Below the pieces are notes generated by a model that saw nothing but the letters and a program-made list of their open reading frames with translations, was not told the DNA's origin and did no database searches. Shown piece after piece: positions 8,901 through 19,562 of a stretch of DNA of 64,000 bases. The number at the start of each line of letters is the position of its first letter. The first letter of the stretch is position 1. Origin of the DNA: Ectopseudomonas composti (GTDB lineage: Bacteria; Pseudomonadota; Gammaproteobacteria; Pseudomonadales; Pseudomonadaceae); NCBI RefSeq assembly GCF_900115475.1, contig NZ_FOWP01000009.1, positions 1 to 64,000 of the forward strand, in the 5' to 3' direction. Position numbers and translations under genes: made by a program.

Positions 8901-11900
8901 GTCGACTCGGAAACCTTGGGTGACAACAGCCAGGCGCTGGATTTCTCCGGAGTGCTGGTCGCCACTGATGGCGATGGCGACCCCATCGCCGCAGGTTTCC
9001 CGTCTGGCAGCTTCGTCATCGACGTGGAAGATGATGTACCGATTCTCAAGACCCTTGACCCGCAGCAGCCTGCTCTGGGCGGTACGGTACACGAGGATCT
9101 GTTGACCAGCCCGAACGCGGGCAACCCGGATGGCGTTACACAAACGCTGGTTGTCAGTACCGAGGGTGGTGCCGGCAATCTGAGTTCACTGGTTTCCTTC
9201 GGTGCCGACGGTCCCGGTGCATTTGGATTGGTCAATAGCGACGACGCCACTGCATTGCTGGACGCTCAGGGGCTCACCTCGGGTGGGGAAAGTCTGCTCT
9301 ATGAGGTGGTTGAAATCCGCGTCGACGGCAAGCTGGTCAGCACCACGCTGACTGCGGTTTCCGCCGATAGCCTAGGCAATTATCCGGTGTTCACCCTGAC
9401 GGTGAATGCCGATGGCAGCTTCAGTTTCGAGTTGCAGGGGCCGATCGATCACCCGGTGAACGACGGCAATGACGGTGAGTTGTGGAGCAACGATGGGGCT
9501 TTCGGCATCGACTTCACCCATCTGTTCACGGCCACCGATGGCGATGGCGACCACCTGCAGTTGCCGGAGGGCACCACGGGGCTGTTCGTCATCAATATCG
9601 AAGATGATGTGCCGGAACTGGTAGTGAGCGAGCCGGAGTATTGCCTGACCCTGACCTACGAGGGGGGCGATGCGTCCTATGCCAACAGCTATGGCTACTA
9701 CATCAAGGGCGTCGATGGCGTGCCGGTCAGCGGTGTGCTGATTTGGGCCGACACCACGTCGCTCAGCATTGGCAGTAGCGTCACGCTGGAAGGTCTTGAT
9801 CCCTCCAGTGTCGGTTTCTTCATCATTCCCGATGGTGGTGCCAATGGTGTCGCCAATGGCGCCGAAGTCACCTTCGAACTGGTGGATGGCCAGTGGCAGG
9901 CTTTCGTCAACGGTAACCCACTGGCCGGAGAGGGAGGCGCATCGATCGTTTTTGACAACCCTGTGCTCAACCCTGGTGGCAAATCCCACGTGCAGGACAA
10001 CGCAGCGCCGGGCAACCAGAACTGGGAAGACGTTAACGCCGGTGGCGACAACGACTACAACGACGTCAACATCCAGGCGACCTGGGGCATCAAGACACCA
10101 CCGGCCATTGGTGGCACGGTGCACGAGGACAAGCTCGACAGCCCCAACCCGGGTAATCCGGAGGGCGGTCAGACTCTGGTGATCAGTACGGCGGGGGGAG
10201 CCGGTACGCTGGCGTCGCTGGTGGCATTCGGTGCCGACGGGCCTGGCAGTTTCGCTCTGGTCGACAGAAACACCGCTGCCACGCTGCTCGATGCCCAGGA
10301 GCTGACCTCCGGCGATGAGGCGCTGGTCTATACGGTTAACGAAAGCTTCGATGACGACGGCAATCTGCTCAGTACCACGCTGACCGCTTCGGCCGCCGAT
10401 GACGTTGGTGGTTATCCGGTATTCACCTTGGTGATCAATGTCGATGGCAGCTTCACCTTCACCCTGCAAGGGCCTATCGACCATCCGCAGGCCGATGGCA
10501 ACGACAGTGAACTGTGGTCGAACGATGGTCAGATCGGTATCGACTTCACCCACCTGCTGGCCATCACCGATGGTGACGGCGATCCGCTGAACATCCCCGA
10601 AGGCGTTGGCGGCTTGTTCGTGATCAATATCGAGGACGATGTGCCGACCCTGAGCCTTGGGGTCAATACTCAGGCACTGGCTCAATTGGACGTGGCGTTG
10701 GACGAAACCCGTGGCAATCAGGATCGTTACGCCGCCAACGATAACCAGAGCCAGGGCTACGTGAACGACGACAATGGCGCGTTGGCCAAGGTTACCACTC
10801 AGCTTGCCGGTGGCCTGACCTCGCTGTTCACCATCGGTGGGGCAGCTGGGGCTGATGGCGAGGCTTCGCTCAACGGTACGCTGAGCTTCTCCGGAGTACC
10901 GCCCCAGGGGCTGGCCACCAGTTTGTCGGCCACCAATGGCGGTGCCATCCGCCTGTTCGTCGACCCGGCCAACAGTCAGATGGTCAGAGGTGTCGATGCC
11001 ACTGGCGATACGGTCTTCACCATCGCCATCGTCACTGTCGATGGCCAACCGCAGCTGCAGACCACGCTGTTCGAAGCGATCCGTCATCCGGACAACGATC
11101 AGCGTTTCGACGAAGCGGTCGATCTACTGATCAAGCACCAGGGTTCGTTGCAGCTGCAGTATCAGGTCACCCTTGTCGACGGTGATGGTGACGCCGTGAC
11201 CCGTACCGCGAAGGTCGAGCTTGCCGGCGGCAATTCGTCCTACTTCTCCTTCCAGGATGACGGCCCGAAAGTCGTCAAGTTCGAGCTGGGCCACAGCGTC
11301 AAGCTGTACGTCGACGAGTCCGTTGGCACGGGTGGCTCAAGTCAGAACGAGCCCGGTCATGCTGCGCCGAATGACGAGCAGGGCCACGGTAATGTGCTGG
11401 GTTACGCCCGGATCGACGGCGACAAGCTGTTCAAATTGATCGCCGATGGTGGCTCGGATGGCCTGGACAGTGGCCGTACCCGCTTCTCCCTGAGCCTCGC
11501 CAGCAATGGCGTGGACTCCGGCCTGAATGCCACGGCCGGTGGCGACATCCTGCTGTACAAGGAAGCCGATGGCAGCATCCTGGGTAAAGCCAATGGCGTT
11601 ACGGTGTTCAAGATCAGCGTCAATACCGCTGACGGCAGCGTGACCCTGGTGCAGTACAAGGCCATCGCCCATGGCGATACCAGCAGCCATGACGAGTTGG
11701 CGCTGCTCAAGGATGGCGTGCTGAAACTGAACGTGACGGTCTATGACAAGGACGGCGACCCGCAGAGCGCCAGCCTGGATCTGGGCAAGGTTGTCGGCTT
11801 CGAGGACGACGGCCCGAGAATCACCAAGTTCGAGCTGCAGCATGGCACCAAGCTGTACGTCGACGAATCGGTGGGCACCACCGGTTCCAGCCAGAACGAG

Positions 11901-14900
11901 AATGGCCATGTCGCGCCGAACGATGAGCAAGGCCATGGCGATGTGCTTGGCTATGCCAGCATCGACGGCAAGGATCTGTTCAAGCTCACGGTGGATGCAG
12001 GCTCGGATGGCCAGGACACCTCGCGTACTCGTTTCGAACTGAACCTGAGCCAGGATGGTGTGGACTCCGGGCTGGATGCCACCGCAGGCGGTGACATTCG
12101 CCTGTACAAGGATGCCGACGGCAATGTGCTGGGTGTGGCCAATGGCGTCACGGTATTCAAGGTCAGCGTCAATGTCGGCAGTGGCAGTGTGACCCTCGTG
12201 CAATACGAGGCCATCGCCCATGGCAATACCAGCAACCATGACGAACTGGCGCTGATCAAAGGCGGCGTGCTGAAACTGAACGTGACGGTCTATGACAAGG
12301 ACGGCGACTCCCACAGCGCCAGCCTGGACCTGGGCAAGGTAGTCGGCTTCGAGGACGATGGCCCCTCCGCAGGGATCACCAATGCTGCCTATGCGCTGGA
12401 CGATGAAGGCCTGCCCAATGGCATCAACGGTGGTGAAGGCGATGTGACTGGCGCGAACACCACTGTTACCGGCACGCTGGTATTCGACGCCGGTTCCGAT
12501 GGCCTGCGTGGTATCGCCCTGTCCGGGCCGAGCGTATTGGGCACCGAGAACGTCACCTCGACCTGGAATGCCGGCAGCAAAACGCTGACTATCAGCAGTG
12601 CCGCGCGCGGCCCGCTGGTGACCGTGGTGTTGACCGATCCGGCGCTCGGCAAGTACGAGCTGCAGTTGCATCAACCTCTGATGCATCAGGCAGGCCAGGA
12701 TGAAAACGACATCACGCTGCAGATCGGCTACACCGTGACCGACGGTGATGGTGATACCGCCACGGGCAAACTCGTGGTTACGGTCAACGATGACACACCG
12801 ACTATTCAGGCTCTGCAGCCGGGCTTCGAGTCGCAGGCTACTTTCCTCGGCAGCGATGCCGGTTATCAAAACAGCTATGGCTATTACTCGCGAGATGCCG
12901 ACGGCAATCCATCCGTTGGCAAGGTGATCTGGGCTGATGTGAAGGCGCAGGTGGCAGGCGCCACCTTCGATCTTGATGGGCTCGATCCGAGTGAGATCGG
13001 CTTCTTCATCATCCCCAATGGTGCAGCCAATGCTGCGCTGAGCAATGGTGCCGAGCTGACCTTCGAGCAGGATGTTGATGGCAACTGGCAGGCCCTGCTG
13101 GGCGGGGTGCCACTGACTGGCGCTGGTGGTGCCAACGTGCTGTTCGACCGTGCCGAGTTCAACCCGGGCGGCTCGCATCTGCAGGACAACGCCGAACCAG
13201 GCAACCAGAACTGGGAGGATCTCACCGACGCTCCCGACTATGACTACAACGACGTCAATACCAATGTTACCTGGGGCATGCCGCTGCAGGTGGACGAGAC
13301 CTATCTGGGTACGCCGGATGCAACCGTCAGCCGCAACTTCAGCTCGGCCTTCAACGGCGAGTATGGTGCCGACGGCCCTGGCTCTCTGGTCTATCAACTG
13401 GTGATCAAATCGCCAGACTCCGGGCTGGTCGATACCGAGAGCGATGAAGCGGTCAAGCTGGTGTTCAACGGTTCGGTGCTGGAGGGCCGTACCGAAACCG
13501 GTAATGAGCTGGTCTTCACCCTGAGCGTCGACGCCGCAGGACTGGTGATCCTGACGCAGATGAGGGCCGTGGTTCATCCCACCGCCCAGCCGGATGAGTT
13601 GCACCTGCTGGGCAGTGACAAGATTGGGCTGCAGGCAACGATAACCGATGCCGACGGCGATCAGGCCTCGTCCAGTATCGACCTGGGTCAGGTGCTGGGC
13701 TTCCGTGATGATGCGCCGATGGCGGTCAACGATGAGATTGCCGGTGAGGTCTCACGCACGGCAGTTGATCAGGTCGTCGGTAACATCAACGACCTCACCG
13801 GCAACGACAGCTTTGGCAACGATGGCAAGGCCAGCGTCGCACCGGTGCAGATCATCGGTCAGGGCAGCCAGGGTGGCACGCTGGTCATCGATAGCAGCGG
13901 CAATCTGGTCTACAGCGCCGGCAGTGGTGCCAGCGCCGGTGCGGAGGTGTTCACCTATCAGATCACCGACGGCGATGGCGACGTTTCCACGGCCACCGTG
14001 ACTCTCACGCTTGGCGGCAATGACCCGGTCGGCGGCCAGGCTTCCGGCAGCGTCGACGAGGATGGCTTGACCCATGGGCTGGCCGGAGGTCCCAACGACC
14101 TGGCTGGTGAAGCCACCACGGCCAGTGGGCCGCTCGGTTATCAGGTGGACAACTTCGGTGGTTTCGCCTGGGATGCCAGTGGTCTTGGCAGCCTGTCTTC
14201 AGGCGGTTCGGCGCTCAACTATCAGCTCAGTGCTGATGGCAAGACGCTGAGTGCGTTCGATGCCGGTGGCAATCCGGTCTTCACCCTCAGCCTGACCAAC
14301 TCGGATACCGGGCAATACAGCTTCAAGCTGTTCAAGCCGCTCGACCATCCGGCACCAGACGTCGATGGTACGGCAGACGAGAACGACCTGAACCTGGCCT
14401 TCTCCTACACGCTCTGGGACTCTGCTGCGCCTTCGGCTCCGGCCACGGGTAGCCTGACGATCACGGTGGATGACGACTCGCCGGCCACGCCCGACGACAT
14501 CGCCAAGTCTGCCAGCGAGCCGCAAGGCATCCAGACCAACCTGATGGTCGTGCTGGATCTGTCCGGCAGCATGGACGACGCCCCGTCGGGTGTCAGCGGT
14601 TTCAGCAGCAAGCTGGCGCTGGCCAAGGATGCCGTGCAACGTCTGATCGACAGCTACGACAACCTCGGTGACGTGATGGTACGCATCGTGACCTTCTCCA
14701 ACAGCGCGAGTGCTGTGGGCAATGTCTGGATGACCGCCGCCGATGCCAAGGCCTGGCTCACTGACCTGGCCAACAACGCCGGCAATGGCTCGACCAACTA
14801 TGACGATGCGCTGATCGAGGCGATGAATGCCTACGATTCATCCGGCAAGCTCACCGGCGCAGAGGTACAGAACGTTTCGTACTTCCTCTCCGATGGTCAA

Positions 14901-17006
14901 CCAACCCTGTCCAATGCCAACCCGGGTAGCAACAACAGTGGCAGCCAGTACAACCCGGAACTGGGCGATGGCATCGGGACCGGCGAGGAAGCGGATTGGA
15001 TCGCCTTCCTCACGGCCAAGGACATCAAGTCCTATGCGCTGGGTATGGGGCTGGGCAGTGACCTCGACAAGACCTTGCTCAACCCCATCGCCTATGACGG
15101 CAAGGCGGACGTCAACACCGATGGCATCCTGGTCTCCAACCTCAATCAGCTCAACGATACCCTGCAGGGCACGGTGACCGGTACGGTGATCTCCGGCAAC
15201 CTGATCAGCGAAGGCAGCAATGGTTTCGGTGCCGATGGTCCGGGCCTGCAGCCGATTGCCGCGATCACCCATAACGGGGTGACGTATACCAGCGAGTCGG
15301 CGGCCTACGATGCCACGAGCCATACGCTGACCTTCACCACCGCAGGCGGTGGCTCGTTCAGCGTCAACCTGGTCACCGGGGCTTACAGCTACAACTTCAA
15401 TGACGATGTCGCCGAGGATGTGACGGATACCATCCGCTACACCCTGATCGACCGGGACGGCGATGCAGTGTCCGCTGACCTGAAGCTGACCGTCACCGAC
15501 AGTAGCGAGGTTTATGCCTACGACAACTACAGCCAGGCCATCGTCGGGCAGACATGGGTCACGCCCGATCCGGTAACCAAGGTACTGGCAGACTTCTCCA
15601 GTACCAGCAATCCGGCCTCGTCCGGGCCTAACTACAACCCCTGGATATTCGATACCAACGACAACGGCAACGTGAGTGGTAATGAAACCACGGTGATTAC
15701 GCAGGCCGATGTAATGGCTGTGGCGGGCAGCAAGTGGGGTGTTACCGCTGTCAATTCGTCCAATGGTGTCAGTGTGCAGAGCAATGCCCTGCAGCTCATC
15801 GACAGCGATCGTAGCGCTGGTGTCAGCACCAAGGCTGCCACACCGACCTTCGAGGTAGCTGAGGGCAGCACGGCCACGGTGTCCTTCGACCTGGGCAGCA
15901 TCAGCAACTTCAGCAGCAGCGGTTCTGGAGACCAGTTCACCTGGACCTTGTACAAGCAGAACGGCAGCGCTTGGACGCTGGTGCAGAGCGGCACCCATGC
16001 GTCCAGTAACTCGACTACCGTCACCAGCAATAGCGTGGGCGAGGGGACTTATCGCCTCTACTTCGAGGTCAATGATCGCACCAACAACAGCAACAGCTTC
16101 CGTGTTCGGGTGGACAACATCACCCTGATCACCGTAGCAGCTGCGATGCTGGTCGATACGGCCACGGCGGTGGCGGGCAACGTGCTGACAGATGCCAACA
16201 ACTATCTCTACAGCGATCACCCATGGGGCGCGGTGGATAGCAAAGGCAGCGAAGGGGCGGTGCTCAGCGTGCTGGATAACGGCAGCTATGTGGCGGTGAG
16301 CACCTCGAAGACTATCGACGGGCAGTGGGGCAGCCTGCTGTTGCACAGCGATGGCTCCTACACCTACACGCCGGACCCCGACTACGCCAACCTGGGCAAG
16401 GAGGATGTCTTCACCTACCAGCTGACCCAGCCCGATGGCGACGTCAGCACGGCGCGTCTGGTGGTCGGTATCGGCTCGGGGCCTGCACCGCAGCCAAATG
16501 TGGTGATGGGCCACGAGGCGCTCAACGACACCTTGCTGGGCAGCGAAGGCAGTGATGTGCTGCTGGGGCTGGGCGGCAACGATACGCTCCATGGTCTGGG
16601 CGGCAATGATCGCCTGGAAGGTGGTGATGGCAATGACACCCTGATCGGCGGCAAGGGCAACGACATCCTCATTGGTGGTGCCGGTAACGACACCTTCGTG
16701 TGGAACGCTGATGATCGGGGCGGCAACTATCACGACATCGTCAAGGACTTCGGCAATGGCGACGACAAGCTGGATCTGTCGCAACTGTTGCAGGGCGTCA
16801 CTGATGCAGGCAGCGCCGACGTGTTGACCCAGTATCTGAGCTTCGACTTCGTCAGCGATCCGGGCAGCACGGTGATCAACGTCGCCAGCGCAGGCAGTGG
16901 CACGCCGGTGGATCAGACCATTACCCTGGAAAATACCGTGCTGTCCGGTGGTAATGCGGCGGATATCATCCAGGGCATGCTGGACAACGACCAGTTGGTC
17001 GCCTGA
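5946..17006 (+). CDS. lapA: Giant LapA-like RTX adhesin with retention module and LapG site
   Basis: Secreted surface adhesin of 3,686 residues. The ATG at 5946 is chosen because GAGG precedes it by 8 bp and the product then begins [15 protein letters not shown], the LapA retention module that plugs the outer-membrane channel. A TAAG site at residues 118-121 is the expected LapG cleavage point, followed by a Gly/Ala linker. Then come T1SS-143-type repeats beginning G-G/x-VHED (near 348, 676, 866, 1045, 1389), three DUF4114-like modules (about 520-670, 1231-1381, 2295-2444), two 183-residue tandem repeats (1772-2137) and three DEDGL-type repeats (191, 2151, 2703). A von Willebrand A domain has MIDAS DLSGS at 2871. 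RTX nonapeptides span about 3530-3590, and a type I secretion signal ends the protein. It is smaller than classic LapA but in the Lap gene context. Confidence 0.92.
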   Translation: MATLIGVVSQVVGEVFAVASDGSRRPISEGDRVYAGEQLVTGVSGAVAVAMSNGQQLTLGRDSSITLDTQMIADRGEPQAPVAETPPTAPSDDDLTDVERLQAAIEAGDDPTQQGEATAAGPGAGAGGAGGAGGGHSFVMLAEVGGALDPVIGFPTAGLPGGPEFPDALPLATADPEVDGIPTGGTASNAVDEDGLPDGIVGGVNDLDGEATFVTGVLGYSFGPDGPGTFTWSTAGLADMGVSSSGTPLTYQVSTNGLTLTAYAGETLVFVAQVTNLATGAYQFELFAPLDHAAPPLGGSDENDILYLFNYTITDGNGTPASGSLSILVDDDSPALVGGEGERPFVRGLVHEDALSTGNAEPGSLPVQTHQAIGEPGTLDALVNFGADGRGGFQLSTDPEALADLQALGLESGGDPLVYSVSADGTTLTAITETGGTTIFTLVVSSDGGYVFTLQGAIDHPRADGDDSERLGDDSLALDFSKLLVATDYDGDAVPGGFNAGSFVIDVEDDVPVLVEDGVENCLTLTYQGGDAGYSNSYGYYIKGAEGVPLSGQIIWSNTSALSEGNSVSLHGLDPSEVGFFIIPNGAANEIANGAEVTFQLIDGQWQAFIGDMPLVGEGGANIVFDNPALNPGGKSHVEDNGAPGNQNWEDINAGGDNDYNDVNIQTTWTTKAPVGGTVHEDQLETPHQGNPEAGQRLLISTDGGAGSLAALVKFGADGPGAFGLADSDTVTDALAAQGVKSGGQVLVYSISESLDDDGNLLSTTLTATAAEELGGYPVFTLTVNADGSFSFELQGPIDHPRADGDDSELWASKAGIGIDFTQLFTATDGDGDPLQLPEGAKGLFVINIQDDVPLPAQPSPQQPVVGGLVHEDALGNGNAEPGSEPQQTLTVEGGARTLDALVNFGADGRGGFHLSQEPGALSGLQALGLTSGGVALFYAVSADGTTLTATAGDGGSPVFTLQVGIDGSYLFTLNGALDHQEADGVDSETLGDNSQALDFSGVLVATDGDGDPIAAGFPSGSFVIDVEDDVPILKTLDPQQPALGGTVHEDLLTSPNAGNPDGVTQTLVVSTEGGAGNLSSLVSFGADGPGAFGLVNSDDATALLDAQGLTSGGESLLYEVVEIRVDGKLVSTTLTAVSADSLGNYPVFTLTVNADGSFSFELQGPIDHPVNDGNDGELWSNDGAFGIDFTHLFTATDGDGDHLQLPEGTTGLFVINIEDDVPELVVSEPEYCLTLTYEGGDASYANSYGYYIKGVDGVPVSGVLIWADTTSLSIGSSVTLEGLDPSSVGFFIIPDGGANGVANGAEVTFELVDGQWQAFVNGNPLAGEGGASIVFDNPVLNPGGKSHVQDNAAPGNQNWEDVNAGGDNDYNDVNIQATWGIKTPPAIGGTVHEDKLDSPNPGNPEGGQTLVISTAGGAGTLASLVAFGADGPGSFALVDRNTAATLLDAQELTSGDEALVYTVNESFDDDGNLLSTTLTASAADDVGGYPVFTLVINVDGSFTFTLQGPIDHPQADGNDSELWSNDGQIGIDFTHLLAITDGDGDPLNIPEGVGGLFVINIEDDVPTLSLGVNTQALAQLDVALDETRGNQDRYAANDNQSQGYVNDDNGALAKVTTQLAGGLTSLFTIGGAAGADGEASLNGTLSFSGVPPQGLATSLSATNGGAIRLFVDPANSQMVRGVDATGDTVFTIAIVTVDGQPQLQTTLFEAIRHPDNDQRFDEAVDLLIKHQGSLQLQYQVTLVDGDGDAVTRTAKVELAGGNSSYFSFQDDGPKVVKFELGHSVKLYVDESVGTGGSSQNEPGHAAPNDEQGHGNVLGYARIDGDKLFKLIADGGSDGLDSGRTRFSLSLASNGVDSGLNATAGGDILLYKEADGSILGKANGVTVFKISVNTADGSVTLVQYKAIAHGDTSSHDELALLKDGVLKLNVTVYDKDGDPQSASLDLGKVVGFEDDGPRITKFELQHGTKLYVDESVGTTGSSQNENGHVAPNDEQGHGDVLGYASIDGKDLFKLTVDAGSDGQDTSRTRFELNLSQDGVDSGLDATAGGDIRLYKDADGNVLGVANGVTVFKVSVNVGSGSVTLVQYEAIAHGNTSNHDELALIKGGVLKLNVTVYDKDGDSHSASLDLGKVVGFEDDGPSAGITNAAYALDDEGLPNGINGGEGDVTGANTTVTGTLVFDAGSDGLRGIALSGPSVLGTENVTSTWNAGSKTLTISSAARGPLVTVVLTDPALGKYELQLHQPLMHQAGQDENDITLQIGYTVTDGDGDTATGKLVVTVNDDTPTIQALQPGFESQATFLGSDAGYQNSYGYYSRDADGNPSVGKVIWADVKAQVAGATFDLDGLDPSEIGFFIIPNGAANAALSNGAELTFEQDVDGNWQALLGGVPLTGAGGANVLFDRAEFNPGGSHLQDNAEPGNQNWEDLTDAPDYDYNDVNTNVTWGMPLQVDETYLGTPDATVSRNFSSAFNGEYGADGPGSLVYQLVIKSPDSGLVDTESDEAVKLVFNGSVLEGRTETGNELVFTLSVDAAGLVILTQMRAVVHPTAQPDELHLLGSDKIGLQATITDADGDQASSSIDLGQVLGFRDDAPMAVNDEIAGEVSRTAVDQVVGNINDLTGNDSFGNDGKASVAPVQIIGQGSQGGTLVIDSSGNLVYSAGSGASAGAEVFTYQITDGDGDVSTATVTLTLGGNDPVGGQASGSVDEDGLTHGLAGGPNDLAGEATTASGPLGYQVDNFGGFAWDASGLGSLSSGGSALNYQLSADGKTLSAFDAGGNPVFTLSLTNSDTGQYSFKLFKPLDHPAPDVDGTADENDLNLAFSYTLWDSAAPSAPATGSLTITVDDDSPATPDDIAKSASEPQGIQTNLMVVLDLSGSMDDAPSGVSGFSSKLALAKDAVQRLIDSYDNLGDVMVRIVTFSNSASAVGNVWMTAADAKAWLTDLANNAGNGSTNYDDALIEAMNAYDSSGKLTGAEVQNVSYFLSDGQPTLSNANPGSNNSGSQYNPELGDGIGTGEEADWIAFLTAKDIKSYALGMGLGSDLDKTLLNPIAYDGKADVNTDGILVSNLNQLNDTLQGTVTGTVISGNLISEGSNGFGADGPGLQPIAAITHNGVTYTSESAAYDATSHTLTFTTAGGGSFSVNLVTGAYSYNFNDDVAEDVTDTIRYTLIDRDGDAVSADLKLTVTDSSEVYAYDNYSQAIVGQTWVTPDPVTKVLADFSSTSNPASSGPNYNPWIFDTNDNGNVSGNETTVITQADVMAVAGSKWGVTAVNSSNGVSVQSNALQLIDSDRSAGVSTKAATPTFEVAEGSTATVSFDLGSISNFSSSGSGDQFTWTLYKQNGSAWTLVQSGTHASSNSTTVTSNSVGEGTYRLYFEVNDRTNNSNSFRVRVDNITLITVAAAMLVDTATAVAGNVLTDANNYLYSDHPWGAVDSKGSEGAVLSVLDNGSYVAVSTSKTIDGQWGSLLLHSDGSYTYTPDPDYANLGKEDVFTYQLTQPDGDVSTARLVVGIGSGPAPQPNVVMGHEALNDTLLGSEGSDVLLGLGGNDTLHGLGGNDRLEGGDGNDTLIGGKGNDILIGGAGNDTFVWNADDRGGNYHDIVKDFGNGDDKLDLSQLLQGVTDAGSADVLTQYLSFDFVSDPGSTVINVASAGSGTPVDQTITLENTVLSGGNAADIIQGMLDNDQLVA
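11259..12356 (+). repeat. Two tandem 549-bp in-frame repeats inside lapA
   Basis: Each unit encodes 183 residues starting at [18 protein letters not shown] and ending [14 protein letters not shown]. Corresponding AAGTTCGAGCTG blocks start at 11277 and 11826, exactly 549 bp apart. Large parts of the two units are identical at DNA level, for example the segment encoding [13 protein letters not shown]. This points to a recent duplication or ongoing homogenisation. Confidence 0.9.
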
Positions 17007-17017
17007 GGCATTGAGTT

Positions 17018-17046
17018 GAAACCGTCGGCATGTAGCCGGCGGTTTC
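17018..17046 (+). terminator. Stem-loop just after lapA
   Basis: GAAACCGTCGGC (17018-17029) pairs with GCCGGCGGTTTC (17035-17046) at 11 of 12 positions around a five-base loop, 12 bp after the lapA stop. No strong T-run follows, so it may stabilise the 3' end or act with the next hairpin at 17103. Confidence 0.5.
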
Positions 17047-17102
17047 TCAGACACAAGGAAATGCTTCTCAGAGTTTCCTTAGTTCGAGCACTCAACTAGA
17101 GT

Positions 17103-17136
17103 AAGCCCGCTACCCGTTCCGGGAGCGGGCTTTTTT
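17103..17136 (+). terminator. Intrinsic terminator downstream of lapA
   Basis: AAGCCCGCT (17103-17111) pairs perfectly with AGCGGGCTT (17124-17132), and the T-run extends to 17136. This is a canonical Rho-independent terminator for lapA. The next plus-strand gene begins 23 bp further on, so it would need read-through or its own promoter. Confidence 0.85.
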
Positions 17137-17158
17137 ATGGCGTTTGCTGGAGGCACCG

Positions 17159-17500
17159 ATGGTTTACGTACAGCGCGACGCGGCCGGGCGTTTGTTGCGG
17201 GTTGAACACGAGCCCTTCGATGGGATGACGGAAAACCTGGCGGTCGAAAGCGAGGAGTTGCATGCCTGGCTGGCTGCCAAGGAAGAGGTCAAGGCGCGCC
17301 TGGACAGCCTCAAGCAATCCGACCTGGAGTTGGTGCGCGTGCTGGAAGACGTGGTCAGTGTGCTGGTCGAGCGCGGTGTGATTCGCTATACCGATCTGCC
17401 CGAAGCCGCGCGGCAGAAGCTCGACCAGCGCGCCATCGCGCGGGCCGAGATCGAAGGGCTGAGTGGTCTACTCGGTGATGACGATCACCACCTGGTGTAG
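17159..17500 (+). CDS. Conserved small protein of unknown function between lapA and lapD
   Basis: A 113-residue acidic, mostly helical protein with no signal peptide or membrane segment. The ATG at 17159 is preferred over the upstream frame because GGAGG ends 5 bp before it and the product starts MVYVQRDAAGRLLRVEHEPF. A central helix runs LKQSDLELVRVLEDVVSVLVERGVIRYTDLPEAARQKL, shown here only as a landmark: a leucine-rich segment, then IRYTDLPEAA. Similar Pseudomonas proteins have been labelled 'tryptophan synthase subunit beta-like', but nothing resembling TrpB is visible and that label should not be trusted. Its place between adhesin and switch genes suggests, but does not prove, a Lap-linked role. 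Confidence 0.75.
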   Translation: MVYVQRDAAGRLLRVEHEPFDGMTENLAVESEELHAWLAAKEEVKARLDSLKQSDLELVRVLEDVVSVLVERGVIRYTDLPEAARQKLDQRAIARAEIEGLSGLLGDDDHHLV

Positions 17501-17611
17501 CCTCGCGCCATGACGGTATCGTGCCCCGTCCCCGGTAACGACTGGCCGAGAATCAAGGTGTCAGGCTAGTCAGCAAACGCCGAGCAGCTGCGCTTGCCGA
17601 GTACATTGATT

Positions 17612-19552
17612 TCACTGCCAGGGCGCCGGAGCGCCGATCAGGCGGCCCATGGCGCCGTGTACACCCAGTTCGGTCAGCACCTCCAACTCTCCCTGGGTTT
17701 CCACCATTTCGGCGATCAGCGGCAGATCGATGCTGTTGGTCGCGCGAAATATCGCCTCGATAAACAACCGCTTGTCGCTCTCCAGGTCGATGGCGCGGAT
17801 ATAGGTACCGTCGATCTTCAGGTACGCCAACCCCAGGTGGGTCAGGTTGCCGATCAGGCTGAAGCGCCCGCCGAAGTGTTGCAAACCCAGGCTATAGCCT
17901 GCTTCACGCAGGCTCTGGCTCAGCGCTTCCAGTTCCGTCGGTGGTGGCAGATGGCGCTCGTCGACTTCCAGAGTCAGCAAGCTGGCCTGCTCCGGATGTT
18001 CCTTGAGCAGCGCCAGAAGCTTTGCCCGCTTTGCAGGTTCACGTAGGGTCGCAGCAGACAAACTGAGCGCCAGTGGTTCGGGGTGCTGAGCCAGGTGGGT
18101 GAGGGCGTGTTCGAGCATGGCCAGGTCGAAACGGGCGCCCCAGCCAAGGCGTTCGATCCACGGCAGGAAGCGCCCAGCGGCAATGGCTTCGCCCTGCGGG
18201 TCGAGCAGACGCGCCAGCACCTTGCGTTGCAGCAGCGCGCCTGAAACGCATTCGACCACCGGTTGGAAGTACAGCTGTAGCTTGCCCTGGTTGAGCGCCT
18301 CGTCGATCCAGCCGCGCCAGTCGTGCAGGCCCTGGCTGCTCTGCGCGGTGAAGTCGTCGAGGCGTTCCCAGCACTTGGCCGCATTGCTTTGCGCCTGGGC
18401 CAGTGCCTGGTCGGCGCGTCCGATCACGCTGGCCGGCTCCTCGCCAGGGCGAAACGCCGCGATGCCGATATGGGCCACCGGATTGCAGTCGCTGGCACCG
18501 GTTTGATGCAGGTTGTTCAGGTGTTCGCTGATCTCTTCAGCGAGGTGGTTGGCGTCATCGCTGCTCAAACCCGGCGCGAGCAGGGTGAATTCGCCGCCAC
18601 GGCTGCGTGAAGCCAGCCACTCGCTGCGCCCCGGAGCATCCAGCAGGCGCTTGAGCAGTTCTCCCAACGCGCCGATCAGTGCATCGGTGCGCTGCCCGCC
18701 AAGGCGCTGGTTGAGGCCGCCGAGGTCGTTGACGCGCAACAACAGCAGATAGCCTTCTGCGTTCTGTTCGTTGACCGCCAGTTGGTTGCTCAGGCGAATA
18801 TCGAATTGTCGGCGGTTGGCCAGGCCGGTGAGGCTGTCCTGGTAGGCTTCTTCACGCAATTTCTCGCTGCGCGCGGCTTCTTCGGCGAACAGCGTTTTGA
18901 GCTTGTCGACCATCTGGTTCATGGCCAGTACCACGCGCTTGAGTTCCGGTGTACGCGGTACGCGTGGCAGGGTGAGAAATTCGCGGCGGGTGATGGCCTG
19001 CGCTTGCTGCACCATGTTGTCCAGCGGGCGCAGTTGTGTGCGCAGCAGCCAGCCACCGAGCACGGCGCTGACCAGGCCACAGAGCAGCAGCCAGAGCAGG
19101 CTGCCGATGGCGCCGTCCCATAACTTGGCCAGGGCGAACTGAGGATGGCTGAGCACCTCGACCCGCGCGGCCTGTTCCCAGCCGCGCATGATCAGTGCAT
19201 CGCCGCCTTCGGGTTCGAGGTTCACCAGATCGACGAACCACTGCGGGACGTTTTCTGCTCGTACCTCAGTGCTGCGTTCGACCAGTACCTTGTCGTCGGG
19301 AATGCTCACCACGCGGATGCTGGCGAAGTAGCCGCTATCGAAGATCGAGCTGACCATCAGTTCGAGCATGGCCGGGTCGTCCACGTGTGGTGTCATCGAC
19401 AGGCCCAGCGCCGTGGCGGCGTCCTGTGCGTGTGAGCGCAACTGGCTGAGCAGTTGTTCACGCGAGGTTTCGACGCTGGCGACGAAACTGCCGGTAAAAG
19501 CCACGACCAGGAACAGGCAAATGGCGAGGAATAGCTGCTTCAGTAAGGACAT
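17612..19552 (-). CDS. lapD: c-di-GMP receptor controlling LapG (LapD)
   Basis: Inner-membrane protein of 646 residues that, when it binds c-di-GMP, sequesters the periplasmic protease LapG and so keeps the adhesin on the cell. There is an N-terminal membrane helix (about 5-25), a periplasmic LapD/MoxY domain with Trp125 in MRGWEQ (the residue known to contact LapG in P. fluorescens), a second helix (about 150-170), a HAMP linker, a degenerate GGDEF domain (RGGEF at 318-322) and a degenerate EAL domain (KVLAR at 444-448, MGR where catalytic proteins have QGY). Both enzymatic centres therefore look inactive, as expected of a receptor. It starts 10 bp after lapG with a GGAGG site. Confidence 0.95.
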   Translation of the reverse strand: MSLLKQLFLAICLFLVVAFTGSFVASVETSREQLLSQLRSHAQDAATALGLSMTPHVDDPAMLELMVSSIFDSGYFASIRVVSIPDDKVLVERSTEVRAENVPQWFVDLVNLEPEGGDALIMRGWEQAARVEVLSHPQFALAKLWDGAIGSLLWLLLCGLVSAVLGGWLLRTQLRPLDNMVQQAQAITRREFLTLPRVPRTPELKRVVLAMNQMVDKLKTLFAEEAARSEKLREEAYQDSLTGLANRRQFDIRLSNQLAVNEQNAEGYLLLLRVNDLGGLNQRLGGQRTDALIGALGELLKRLLDAPGRSEWLASRSRGGEFTLLAPGLSSDDANHLAEEISEHLNNLHQTGASDCNPVAHIGIAAFRPGEEPASVIGRADQALAQAQSNAAKCWERLDDFTAQSSQGLHDWRGWIDEALNQGKLQLYFQPVVECVSGALLQRKVLARLLDPQGEAIAAGRFLPWIERLGWGARFDLAMLEHALTHLAQHPEPLALSLSAATLREPAKRAKLLALLKEHPEQASLLTLEVDERHLPPPTELEALSQSLREAGYSLGLQHFGGRFSLIGNLTHLGLAYLKIDGTYIRAIDLESDKRLFIEAIFRATNSIDLPLIAEMVETQGELEVLTELGVHGAMGRLIGAPAPWQ

Positions 19553-19562
19553 GTCGTTCCTC

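Noticed and set aside
6985..12360. Regularly spaced repeats in lapA considered as a CRISPR or satellite array
   Set aside because: Repeats are long, in frame and protein-coding; they are adhesin domains.
11337..13604. 755-codon minus-strand open frame opposite lapA repeats
   Set aside because: Antisense shadow; its 'repeats' are only the reverse of the adhesin repeats.
14838..17054. 738-codon minus-strand open frame opposite lapA
   Set aside because: High-GC antisense shadow of the adhesin; no ribosome site, no recognisable family, and the plus frame clearly encodes RTX and vWA motifs.
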